A stretch of DNA of 64,000 bases, from assembly GCF_003369925.1 (NCBI RefSeq), contig NZ_LARY01000004.1:1-64000 (forward strand). Reading direction: 5' to 3'. The stretch is from Listeria kieliensis. Its GTDB lineage: Bacteria; Bacillota; Bacilli; Lactobacillales; Listeriaceae. The translations under genes and the position numbers were made by a program. Shown here one piece after another: positions 10,401 to 18,480 of the stretch (its first letter is position 1; each line of letters starts with the position of its first letter). The notes beneath the pieces were generated by a model. It did no database searches. It saw only the letters and a list, made by a program, of their open reading frames with translations, and was not told the DNA's origin.

Positions 10401-10648
10401 TTTGTTTCCCCCTCATTTCCATCTTTTTGCTTTCTTGTAACCAAATGAAGCATCGCTCCATGATGCTCAATTTGTTGTCTCACATAATTAGCTGCATACT
10501 CTGCCCCGCGGTAAGGATAGCCTGCTTTTGCATACGAGCTTTCAAAATCACTCCACAGCATTTCCACCCACCAAAGTGCTTTTTCCTCATCAAGAGTCGG
10601 ATTTTTCTCAAGCAATAACTTCGTTAGCTCTTCCGTGTAACCATTCAC
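10397..10648 (-). CDS. yfhJ: YfhJ-like WVELL-family small protein
   Basis: An 83-residue acidic protein with the signature WWVEMLWSDFE, matching the WVELL family named after this motif, plus a conserved AGYPYRG. The function is unknown. It starts with GTG overlapping the recX stop (GTGA), and its own stop overlaps the dUTPase start. The recX-yfhJ neighbourhood is kept in B. subtilis. Confidence 0.85.
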   Translation of the reverse strand: MNGYTEELTKLLLEKNPTLDEEKALWWVEMLWSDFESSYAKAGYPYRGAEYAANYVRQQIEHHGAMLHLVTRKQKDGNEGETK

Positions 10649-11460
10649 TCGTCTTCCACCTCTTCAAAATCAATCTCATGTTCCGCCAAATAAGACTCAA
10701 TATTGGCATAGCTAAATCCCTTTTGCATCAAGGATTGGATCGTTTTTTGCTTCGCTATACGCGGTTCAAACCGTTTGTTCTTACGCATCAATTTTTCAAG
10801 CTGTTTGCGGAGAACCTCGGTTTCATCATCTTCACTTAACTCACTTGTCGCTTCGCTTGCCGCCGTTTTCCCTTCAAGCTCCGAAAAACCTTTTTGCAAG
10901 AGATCCGTCCGAATTTTCATTTTCAAGCGCTCTTTAGCCAGATTCCGGCTGCGCCTTGCGATTTTCGTTGCTTCTTTAAGCGCGTTTTCCTCGCGCTCTT
11001 CCGCCGTATACGCATCCAAACTTTCCTCAATGACTTCCCGCGTAATGCCTTTTTCGATGAGTTCTCGGCGAATTTTCCCAGGACCTTTCGTCGTGGTCTT
11101 CACTTGCGTTCTTACATAAAGCTTCGCAAATTCAGCATCATCTAGATAATCCATTTCCACAAGCTTTTGAATGATACTATCCCGGTGTATAGCTTCAATT
11201 TCCTGTTTCGCCAAAAAAGAACGCATTTCTTTTTCTGAACGAACTCGGTGCGATAAAAATTGAATCGCTTTATTTAATCCGATGCGAACTTGATCGGCTT
11301 CTTCAATTTGTTCAATTTCTTCTTCCGAAAGCGTTTTGCCTTTTGACAGGTGAAATCGTGCGAGGACTTCTTCATCCACACTAAAACGATACTTTTCATC
11401 AACAAAAACATTGTAGCGCTCTTTTCTTTTTTCCTGTACTCGGATTGCGGTAATTTTCAT
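10645..11460 (-). CDS. recX: RecX, regulator of RecA
   Basis: A 271-residue RecX protein. It binds RecA filaments and limits their activity. The N-terminal segment ITAIRVQEKRKERYNVFVDE and three-helix repeats such as LSHRVRSEKEMRSFL, YLDDAEFAKLYVRTQ and GPGKIRRELIEKGI are typical. The long Firmicute form carries further helical repeats at the C terminus. GGGAGG precedes the ATG. It is the first gene of recX-yfhJ-dut and is divergent from the yfhF-like gene. Confidence 0.93.
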   Translation of the reverse strand: MKITAIRVQEKRKERYNVFVDEKYRFSVDEEVLARFHLSKGKTLSEEEIEQIEEADQVRIGLNKAIQFLSHRVRSEKEMRSFLAKQEIEAIHRDSIIQKLVEMDYLDDAEFAKLYVRTQVKTTTKGPGKIRRELIEKGITREVIEESLDAYTAEEREENALKEATKIARRSRNLAKERLKMKIRTDLLQKGFSELEGKTAASEATSELSEDDETEVLRKQLEKLMRKNKRFEPRIAKQKTIQSLMQKGFSYANIESYLAEHEIDFEEVEDE

Positions 11461-11551
11461 GAAAAAACCTCCCTGTTTATCTTACCATACTCCAAAATGG
11501 GTTTCTATTGTTAATTAAACGGGAAAAGGCCAAACGAAATGAGGTGAAGAA

Positions 11552-12463
11552 ATGAATATTTTAATTGCCGGAGGAACTGGATTTATCGGCAGACGGCTAA
11601 CCAAGTCTTACATGGAAACAGGAGATCAAGTTTATATTTTAACACGAGAAAAACGAGCTTCCTTCGAGAACGTTCATTTCATTCAGTGGCTACAAGATGA
11701 CACTTCGCTTCCTGATTTGAGTGAGATTTATTTCGGTCTCGTTATCAATCTTGCTGGGGCAAACTTAGCGACTAAAAGATGGACTGCCAGACGAAAAAAA
11801 GAAATCGTTGATAGTCGGATTCAAGCAACCGCAGCTTTACTTGCCATCATCAAACGTCAAAAACAAAAACCAGATGTGTGGATCAATGCAAGCGCAATCG
11901 GCGGTTATCCTCCCTCTTATACTGAAATCTATTCGGATTATTATCGTGAAGAGCATCCTAAACGCGCTTCTTTCCTCGGGAGAGCTGTCACAGAATGGGA
12001 AAAAACAGCCGCTCAAGTGGAAAAGCTTGGGATTCGGCTGGTCGTCGCCCGGTTTGGTCTTGTGTTAGGCCGCGAAGGTGGGGCTTTTCCTTCATTTGAA
12101 AAAGTATTTCGAAGCGGACTTGGCGGAAAATTTGGCACGGGCGACATGTGGTATTCTTGGATTCATATTGACGACCTTGTCCGCGCGATTCGTTTTGTCG
12201 CGTCCGACGAGAACTTAACGGGGATTGTTCATTTTACTTCCCCACATCCTATCCAAGAGAAGCAGTTTGCTGAAAAGTTAGCTAAAAGATTGCATCGGCC
12301 TTCTCTCTTTACAATCCCAGAAGCGGCGATCAAGCTTGCTCTCGGAGATAAGGCGGCGGCCATTTTGGATAGTCACCGGGTGTATCCAGAGCAACTTGTT
12401 TCCCATCATTTTGAGTTTTACTTTGATACGATTGATCTTGCTTTAAGCGATTTAATTGACTAG
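11552..12463 (+). CDS. yfhF: YfhF-like NAD(P)-binding epimerase (TIGR01777/SDR39U1 family)
   Basis: A 303-residue extended short-chain dehydrogenase. The nucleotide-binding motif is GGTGFIGRRL at the N terminus. Other family hallmarks are NLAGANLATKRWTARRKKEI, the INASAIGGYPP segment, and WYSWIHIDDLVRAI near the C-terminal third. The substrate is unknown. It is divergent from recX, as in B. subtilis. It shares a large terminator with glf. Confidence 0.87.
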   Translation: MNILIAGGTGFIGRRLTKSYMETGDQVYILTREKRASFENVHFIQWLQDDTSLPDLSEIYFGLVINLAGANLATKRWTARRKKEIVDSRIQATAALLAIIKRQKQKPDVWINASAIGGYPPSYTEIYSDYYREEHPKRASFLGRAVTEWEKTAAQVEKLGIRLVVARFGLVLGREGGAFPSFEKVFRSGLGGKFGTGDMWYSWIHIDDLVRAIRFVASDENLTGIVHFTSPHPIQEKQFAEKLAKRLHRPSLFTIPEAAIKLALGDKAAAILDSHRVYPEQLVSHHFEFYFDTIDLALSDLID

Positions 12464-12466
12464 AAA

Positions 12467-12517
12467 AAGCTTGGAAGTTGTGCTGACATTTAGCGTTTGT
12501 CAGCAACTTCCAAGCTT
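12467..12517. terminator. Bidirectional terminator containing the glf stop codon
   Basis: A 12-base stem AAGCTTGGAAGT/ACTTCCAAGCTT (12467-12478, 12506-12517) continues, after a TG bulge, into TGCTGACA/TGTCAGCA (12481-12488, 12498-12505). The glf stop codon (12490-12492) lies in the loop, so the last glf codons form one arm. T-runs follow on both strands. Confidence 0.88.
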
Positions 12518-13638
12518 GTTTCTTGCAAAAAGTGAAGTTCATGTTTAGCGAGTATGAGCGCTTGGTAGATCACTTGGTCCATATCTAGGTACTGGTAGCT
12601 TCCGAGCCTGCCGCCAAAATGGACCTGTGGCAATGCGCGTGCTTTTTCTGCATATTTTTTATATCGTGCCTGGTTTCGCTTATCATTGATCGGGTAAAAA
12701 GGTTCTTTCGTCCGGTCCCACGGTTCAGGATATTCTTTTGTAATGACCGTTTGGGAACTTTCTTTTTTCGCAAAATGTTTGTGCTCAATGATGCGCGTGA
12801 AGGGCGTTTCTTGATCGGTGTAATTGATGACTGCATTTCCTTGAAAATCAGCTTGTTGTAAAACTTTCGTTTCAAACCGGAGCGAACGATATTCAAGTGC
12901 CCCAAATTCATAATCGAAAAATTCGTCAATCATTCCTGTATAAATGATTTTTTTAAATTGGCTTAAATAGTTTGCTTTTTTGCTCAAAAAATCCGTATTC
13001 GTTTGTACCGTGATGTTAGGATGATTCAGCAGGCGTGCCACCATATTCGTATAGCCTGCTTTTGGAATTCCTTGGAAGGGATCATTAAAATAGTTATTAT
13101 CGAATGTCCAGCGAAGTGGAATTCGCTTGATAATAAAACTTGGGAGTTCGTTAGGCTCTTTTCCCCATTGTTTCTTGGTATATCCTTTAATTAACTTCTG
13201 GTAAATCTCAGGGCCGACCATGGAAAGCGCTTGTTCTTCTAAATTGGTCGGCTTTTTCACCCGGTATGGGGCAGTCTCCGCTTGAATGATTACTTTTGCT
13301 TCTTCAGGAGACGTCACACCCCAAAGCGCATGGAAAGTGTGCATGTTAAAAGGAAGTGGATAGAGCTTCCCGTAATAGTTTGCAATCGGAGAATTGATGA
13401 ACGGAAGAAAATCTGCGAACTGATTTACGTAACGCCAAACGGCTTGATTTTTCGTATGGAAAATATGAGCGCCGTATTGATGCACTTCAATTCCTGCGAT
13501 TTCTTTTGTATAAATATTTCCCGCGATGTGCGCTCTTTTTTCGAGAATCAGCACTTTTTTGCCCGCTCTAGCAGCTTCTCTAGCAAAAACAGCTCCAAAA
13601 AGACCCGCTCCAACAACTAAATAATCTGCTTCCACCAA
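12490..13638 (-). CDS. glf: UDP-galactopyranose mutase
   Basis: A 382-residue flavoenzyme that converts UDP-galactopyranose to UDP-galactofuranose. The FAD motif is GAGLFGAVFAR with the dinucleotide partner ILEKRAHIAGNIYT. Family signatures QYGAHIFHTKN, GYTKKQWG and the C-terminal GRLGSYQYLDMDQVI are all present. The start is TTG or the adjacent GTG after AGGAGAGG. It is the last gene of the GH3-gtrA-GT2-glf run and lies 15 bases after GT2. It would supply galactofuranose for the neighbouring glycosyltransferase. That link is inference from the operon. Confidence 0.93.
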   Translation of the reverse strand: MVEADYLVVGAGLFGAVFAREAARAGKKVLILEKRAHIAGNIYTKEIAGIEVHQYGAHIFHTKNQAVWRYVNQFADFLPFINSPIANYYGKLYPLPFNMHTFHALWGVTSPEEAKVIIQAETAPYRVKKPTNLEEQALSMVGPEIYQKLIKGYTKKQWGKEPNELPSFIIKRIPLRWTFDNNYFNDPFQGIPKAGYTNMVARLLNHPNITVQTNTDFLSKKANYLSQFKKIIYTGMIDEFFDYEFGALEYRSLRFETKVLQQADFQGNAVINYTDQETPFTRIIEHKHFAKKESSQTVITKEYPEPWDRTKEPFYPINDKRNQARYKKYAEKARALPQVHFGGRLGSYQYLDMDQVIYQALILAKHELHFLQETSLEVADKR

Positions 13639-13653
13639 GTCATCCTCTCCTTT

Positions 13654-14667
13654 CTAATTGAAGCCATAAACCTTTTGACAAACCCGGTACATGCCTAGTG
13701 TCGTTTTTCGACCAACCAAACCTGGTAAATGCACAAATTGACCAAGAAGGCTAAAACGGAGGCGATAATAAAGCGAACTATCGGTTTTATAGATATACTC
13801 CCAAAGTTGCCGTTTTTTTAGCAACTGGTCATGGCTTTGCTGTTTCATAAGTAAAACTGAGGAAACGGAAGTCACAATTTCTAGGAATTGTCGCATATAA
13901 CGTGCGCAAGACCGCTCCAAATTTTCTTGCTTGCTATAGTAATTTACCATTTGGGTGTTCACGAAAAGCTGTTGGTCAATTCGGCCAATCATAACGGATT
14001 CGTTCACGGACTGATCGCTGCGGCCAATAAAATAGCGGTAGAAGTCGATGTCTAAATACAACATTTTTTTCACGAACGGGAGCGGATAAAAAGCAAATAA
14101 ATTATCTACATAAAAAGTATGATGTGGTAGCTGCGGCACTTTTTCTCGCAAAATCGCTGTTTTGAAAACGAGTGAGTGCATGAGCAGATATTTACCTACT
14201 GGAAACCGAACTTCACGCCAGTCGAATACTTTATTTTGTGGGAGAAAGCTTCGATACTGCACCGTTTTTTTGTGGCGAGCGCCTTGTTTTTCATATACAT
14301 AGTTGTTGATGATCATGTCAGGTGCCACGCTTTTCTCCACTTGTAAAATAACTTGAAGGAGTGTTTTGAGCGCATTTGGGTCAACCCAATCATCGCTATC
14401 GACTACTTTCAAGTACATCCCGGTTGCTTCTTTGATTCCAGTGTTCACTGCAGCCCCGTGTCCGCCGTTTTCTTGATGAATCGCACGCACAATTCCGGGA
14501 AACGCCCGCTCGTAACTTTCCGCAAGCTCGCCTGTGCTATCTGTCGAGCCATCATTCACAATGAGAATTTCGAGATGCTCGCTTGTTTCCCGAACAAGTG
14601 AATTCAAGCAACGTTCTAAATAATCTTCTGAATTAAAACTTGGGACGACAATTGTGAGTTTCTTCAT
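13654..14667 (-). CDS. Family 2 glycosyltransferase
   Basis: A 337-residue GT-A-fold transferase. The N-terminal part has VVPSFNSEDYLERCL, the nucleotide-binding LIVNDGSTDST, GGHGAAVNTGI, and the metal-binding VDSDDWVDP. The C-terminal part is helical with no clear membrane anchor. It overlaps gtrA by 4 bases and is followed by glf. GT2 next to GtrA usually means a polyprenyl-linked sugar for transfer outside the membrane. The sugar is likely galactofuranose because of glf. Confidence 0.88.
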   Translation of the reverse strand: MKKLTIVVPSFNSEDYLERCLNSLVRETSEHLEILIVNDGSTDSTGELAESYERAFPGIVRAIHQENGGHGAAVNTGIKEATGMYLKVVDSDDWVDPNALKTLLQVILQVEKSVAPDMIINNYVYEKQGARHKKTVQYRSFLPQNKVFDWREVRFPVGKYLLMHSLVFKTAILREKVPQLPHHTFYVDNLFAFYPLPFVKKMLYLDIDFYRYFIGRSDQSVNESVMIGRIDQQLFVNTQMVNYYSKQENLERSCARYMRQFLEIVTSVSSVLLMKQQSHDQLLKKRQLWEYIYKTDSSLYYRLRFSLLGQFVHLPGLVGRKTTLGMYRVCQKVYGFN

Positions 14668-15185
14668 ACGGACTCCTTCTTCATAATTTTGAACTTCATC
14701 ATTGGATAATTGATCACCACTTGCAAAACGATGTTGACTAAGTTAGCGATGGTCGCGGCAAGTCCGCCAACATATGGATGCAGCACGCGGATGACGTAAG
14801 GTGGTAGCCAAACGGATACAAGGCCCGCTACCGTTACGGTTAGGATGTACCAAGGTAAGGCTTTTAAAATGGCATTGTCCGCTTCAAAAACGAATTTGCG
14901 TTGCACAAAAAAGTTCACAACTTGAGCACAGATGTAGGCAAGTAAGAAGCTTAAAAAGCCGCCTAATCCACCGTTTTCTGGTGCATAATTGAAAATGAAC
15001 CAGTGAAATGGAAGGGATTCAAAGCATTTAAAAAGAAGCCCCGTCCCAAGCCAAAGCATAATAAAATTAGTAATCGTCGCCACATTGCTTAGCAAGTTAA
15101 ATAAAATAAATTCTGTCCAATCTGGATGTTTTTGCTTAAAACGGTGAAACCAAGCAAAGCGCGTGTTGTTTTTTTCTTTAGTCAT
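14664..15185 (-). CDS. GtrA-family membrane protein, putative lipid-linked sugar flippase
   Basis: A 173-residue protein with four hydrophobic segments (about 28-50, 73-95, 108-128 and 141-163) and a basic C terminus, as in GtrA. Members help move undecaprenyl-phosphate sugars across the membrane for modification of wall teichoic acid or O-antigen. The conserved NFFVQRKFVF before the third segment fits the family. It lies between GH3 (28-base gap) and GT2 (4-base overlap). Confidence 0.85.
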   Translation of the reverse strand: MTKEKNNTRFAWFHRFKQKHPDWTEFILFNLLSNVATITNFIMLWLGTGLLFKCFESLPFHWFIFNYAPENGGLGGFLSFLLAYICAQVVNFFVQRKFVFEADNAILKALPWYILTVTVAGLVSVWLPPYVIRVLHPYVGGLAATIANLVNIVLQVVINYPMMKFKIMKKESV

Positions 15186-15213
15186 AGATTTTTATTCCTC
15201 TTCTAGAATTTTT

Positions 15214-17616
15214 TTACTGATTTTTTTTGCAATTGCGCCGTGCTTTCAAAACGGAACGAAGTCCTTTCCAAAAGCTCCCGTTCACAATGGTTAAAATTCC
15301 TTGGACCATTTCACGGTCAATTTTCCCTGCTGTCATTTTGTAAATTGCACGAAATGGCATATTATAAATGAAAAGTACATTTAAGTTGGGCTTTCCTTTT
15401 TTCTCGCTGCGCTGTTTCTTTTGTTCAAGAATATGATAAGCAAGGCGCGCTAACGCACTTTTGGCAAACTGCATGTCCCCGATCGTATCGTTTTCAAGCA
15501 AGGGGCGCCTTGTTAAGGTTGCTTCTTCTTTCGTCACTTCTCGACCGAGTAAGGCTTCAAATTCCGCAAGAGGAACTTGTTTCATTTGTCCGCTAAAATA
15601 ATGCGGGAATTTTTCCACTTGGCTTTTTTTCTTAGCTGCCGTTCCTTTTTGTTCCACGGTCGTGCTTAGTTCAATCGCTTCTGAACTTGTTCCGATTTCA
15701 ACTTTGTAGTGCCCCGGCTCGATTTCAAATTGGTTGGTTTCTGTATCAAAATAGCGGAACGTGTATTCATCAAACGGAAGAAAAACGGTTTGGGATTCGC
15801 CTCGTTTCAGAAAAGTCTTCGCAAACGCTTTTAACTCACGCTTAGGTCGGAAATTTTGACCGGACTCCATTGAAACGTAAAGTTGGCTAATTTCTTCTGC
15901 ATCAAATTGACCCGTGTTCGTTAGCTGGAAAGAAACGCCCGTCTCGCTCAATTCAATATCTGAATAGGCAAATTTGCTATAGCTAAGCCCAAATCCAAAA
16001 GGATATTTAACAGGAACACTAGCTGCTTGATAGTACCTATAACCAACAAAAAGAGCTTCGAAATACTGGGATGCTTTTCCTTTGGCAGGAAAGTGATCGC
16101 CAAGTGCAGTATCTTCCAGCCGAAATGGATACGTTTCATTTAGTTTCCCTGAAGGGGAAGCCTTTCCTGTCAAAAGATCAAGGAGCGCAGATGCTCCAGC
16201 TTGTCCACTTAAATAGCCGGTTAGGATGGCTTTTAAGTCGGTATCGAAAGACAAATCAAACGATGAGCCGCCTGCAAGAATCCCAATTAGATTCGAATTC
16301 ACTTGTTTCAGTGCATGGATGAGTTCTAATTGATTTTGCGGCAGTGTAAATTGCGTTCGGTCCATCCCTTCGCTTTCACTTGATTCATCTAAACCTAGAT
16401 AAAGCAAAACGACGTCAGCCTTTTTCGCGAGTTCCACTGCTTCTTTCAGCAATTCAGGTTTGGTGGCAAGGGAGTTCGTTTTGTATCCCGTTTCGAAGCC
16501 GACAAATTCGACCGGATAGTCACGAATGATATCCGTTGCCGCTTCTAGTCGCGTTGGATTCACAAGTGATGAACCGGCTCCTTGGTAACGCGGCTTTTTC
16601 GCGAATTCACCAATCAAGGCTACTTTCGTTCCTTTTTTTAAAGGCAAAATGGCTGCTTCATTTTTTAGTAAAACGGCACTTTTTAACGCGGCTTCTTTGG
16701 CAAGCTGATGATGCTCGCTTTCCTTCTCACTTGAGAAAGAACCTGACTTCGTTTCTTTACTTAGAAGGACAGTCAATAGCTCACTGATGCGTTCATCAAG
16801 AACTTGCTCGGATAGCTCACCGTTTTGAATGGCTTGGATGATTTCATTTGCGCCGGCTGCTCCGGTTGAAGGCATTTCTAAATGACTGCCATTTTGCACA
16901 CCTAAAACATGATCATTACTGCCGCCCCAATCGGAAACAACAAATCCATCAAATCCCCATTCTTGTTTTAAAACGTCGCGCAGTAAAAACGCATTTTCAT
17001 TTGCATAGACACCATTTACTTTATTGTAGGCGCTCATCATCGCTTTTGGATGCGCTTCTTTTACAGCGATTTCAAATCCAGTTAAGTAAATTTCTCGGAG
17101 GCTTCTAAGGTCCACTTCTGAGTCAGAAGCCATTCTCCTCGTTTCTTGACTATTTGCTGCGAAGTGTTTTGGGCAAGCAAACGTTCCTGTTGCTTGAATT
17201 CCTTTTATGTAAGATGCAGCCATTTTCCCGGCTAAATAAGGGTCTTCGCTAAAATATTCGAAGTTTCGTCCTCCTCTTGGGTCGCGCTTAATATTGAGCC
17301 CGGGGCCGAGCACAACATCAACGTCTTGACTAATCGCTTCTTCGCCAATGGCTTCTCCAATTTTTCGCGCAAGCGTTTCGTCCCAGCTGTTCGCAATCGT
17401 TGCTGCCGTTGGAAAACAAGTTGACTTGCGGCTTTCGTTGAGCCCTAAATGATCGGCTTTTCCTTCTTGTTTTCTTAAACCGTGCGGACCGTCTGACAAG
17501 AAAAAAGAAGGAATATTCATTCGGGCAATTTCATGTGTCTCCCAATTATTTTTCCCGGAAAGAAGAAGTGCCTTTTCTTTCAAAGTTAACGTACGAGTGA
17601 GTAGTTTAATATCCAT
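15214..17616 (-). CDS. GH3 family beta-glycosidase, standard domain order
   Basis: An 800-residue soluble GH3 enzyme with no signal peptide, so probably cytoplasmic. The TIM barrel fills residues 1-280 with SDGPHGLR, GPGLNIKRDPRGGRNFEYFSED, KHFAAN (K150/H151) and the nucleophile D229 in FVVSDWGG. The alpha/beta sandwich follows (about 310-500), with the probable acid/base Glu in DESSESEGMDR. A fibronectin-III-like domain follows (about 560-655). A further C-terminal extension of about 125 residues ends in a basic tail. Beta-glucosidase is the common activity, but the link to a Galf operon leaves other substrates open. It is the first gene of GH3-gtrA-GT2-glf. Confidence 0.9.
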   Translation of the reverse strand: MDIKLLTRTLTLKEKALLLSGKNNWETHEIARMNIPSFFLSDGPHGLRKQEGKADHLGLNESRKSTCFPTAATIANSWDETLARKIGEAIGEEAISQDVDVVLGPGLNIKRDPRGGRNFEYFSEDPYLAGKMAASYIKGIQATGTFACPKHFAANSQETRRMASDSEVDLRSLREIYLTGFEIAVKEAHPKAMMSAYNKVNGVYANENAFLLRDVLKQEWGFDGFVVSDWGGSNDHVLGVQNGSHLEMPSTGAAGANEIIQAIQNGELSEQVLDERISELLTVLLSKETKSGSFSSEKESEHHQLAKEAALKSAVLLKNEAAILPLKKGTKVALIGEFAKKPRYQGAGSSLVNPTRLEAATDIIRDYPVEFVGFETGYKTNSLATKPELLKEAVELAKKADVVLLYLGLDESSESEGMDRTQFTLPQNQLELIHALKQVNSNLIGILAGGSSFDLSFDTDLKAILTGYLSGQAGASALLDLLTGKASPSGKLNETYPFRLEDTALGDHFPAKGKASQYFEALFVGYRYYQAASVPVKYPFGFGLSYSKFAYSDIELSETGVSFQLTNTGQFDAEEISQLYVSMESGQNFRPKRELKAFAKTFLKRGESQTVFLPFDEYTFRYFDTETNQFEIEPGHYKVEIGTSSEAIELSTTVEQKGTAAKKKSQVEKFPHYFSGQMKQVPLAEFEALLGREVTKEEATLTRRPLLENDTIGDMQFAKSALARLAYHILEQKKQRSEKKGKPNLNVLFIYNMPFRAIYKMTAGKIDREMVQGILTIVNGSFWKGLRSVLKARRNCKKNQ

Positions 17617-17645
17617 CTGCTTCCCTCCCTTTAGAAAAATCGCAC

Positions 17646-17691
17646 TTGCTTAAAAGCTAAGGTTAGTCTATCATGAATGCAAGCGCTTTTA
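17646..17691. promoter_or_regulatory. Overlapping divergent promoters with a cre-like site
   Basis: On the plus strand TTGCTT (17646-17651), 17 bases, TATCAT (17669-17674) would serve the two-component operon. On the minus strand TTGCAT (17677-17682), 17 bases, TAGCTT would serve the GH3 operon. ATGCAAGCGCTTTTA (17677-17691) matches the CcpA consensus WTGNAANCGNWNNCW at all but one position and covers the minus-strand -35. This predicts carbon catabolite control. Confidence 0.55.
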
Positions 17692-17769
17692 TATCGGGTC
17701 TGCAAATCCTGCATAAAATCATTCATTTTCTGTTTGGGGAAGGGATTTCAACAAAAAGGAGAAGGAAAA

Positions 17770-18480
17770 ATGAGAATTGCCATTGTAGAAGATAACGTGC
17801 TGCATCAAGAAACTTTGCTGCGTTATCTAAACGCGTACGCTGCTGAAAAGAAGCTTGAGGTTTTGGTGGATTGTTACCAGGATGGAATTGAAATTGTGGA
17901 TCAGTTTAAATGCAACTATGATGTGATTTATCTCGATGTCGAAATGAATATCATGAACGGCATGGAAGCGGCTAAGCGAATTCGTGAGCATGATGAAGAA
18001 GTCTTGATCGTATTTGTTACAAACTATGTCCAGTGGGCCATTGAAGGCTATTCAGTTGGCGCGATTGATTTCCTGCTTAAACCGCTCACCTATTTTCATT
18101 TCGAGGAGCACTTTAAAAAAATCCTGAATAAGCTTGTGGCAAAAGTCAAAAAAGCGATTCCTGTTAAAGTTGGGAGCGGCATTCGAAAGGTTTTACTTGA
18201 TGATATCTTGTATATCGAAAGTGAAGGGCACTATTTATATTTCCACTTAAAAACGGAACAGTTTTCTATTCTTGAATCGATGAAAAATATGGAAACGCGT
18301 TTAAAAGAAGAGCATTTTTTCCGCTGTCATAATTACTACTTGGTCAATTTAAAATATGTCAAAAGCATTGGAAAAAATGGACTCACGATTGGTTCTGAAA
18401 CGCTTCAAATCAGTCGACCTCGCAAAAAAGCTTTTATGGAAGCACTCACGAACTATCTCGGCGATGGGACGCTTGCATGA
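17770..18480 (+). CDS. LytTR-type response regulator (AgrA-like)
   Basis: A 236-residue response regulator. The receiver domain (1-120) has the acidic pair E7/D8, the phosphorylation site D56 in VIYLDVEM and K104 in FLLKPL. The LytTR DNA-binding domain fills about 130-232, with DDILYIESEGHYLYFH and a conserved FFRCHNYYLVNL. ATG 17770 follows AAAAAGGAGAAGG; the upstream frame extension is ignored. The last 4 bases overlap the kinase start. The nearest architecture is AgrA, but no agrB or agrD gene is present nearby. Confidence 0.9.
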   Translation: MRIAIVEDNVLHQETLLRYLNAYAAEKKLEVLVDCYQDGIEIVDQFKCNYDVIYLDVEMNIMNGMEAAKRIREHDEEVLIVFVTNYVQWAIEGYSVGAIDFLLKPLTYFHFEEHFKKILNKLVAKVKKAIPVKVGSGIRKVLLDDILYIESEGHYLYFHLKTEQFSILESMKNMETRLKEEHFFRCHNYYLVNLKYVKSIGKNGLTIGSETLQISRPRKKAFMEALTNYLGDGTLA

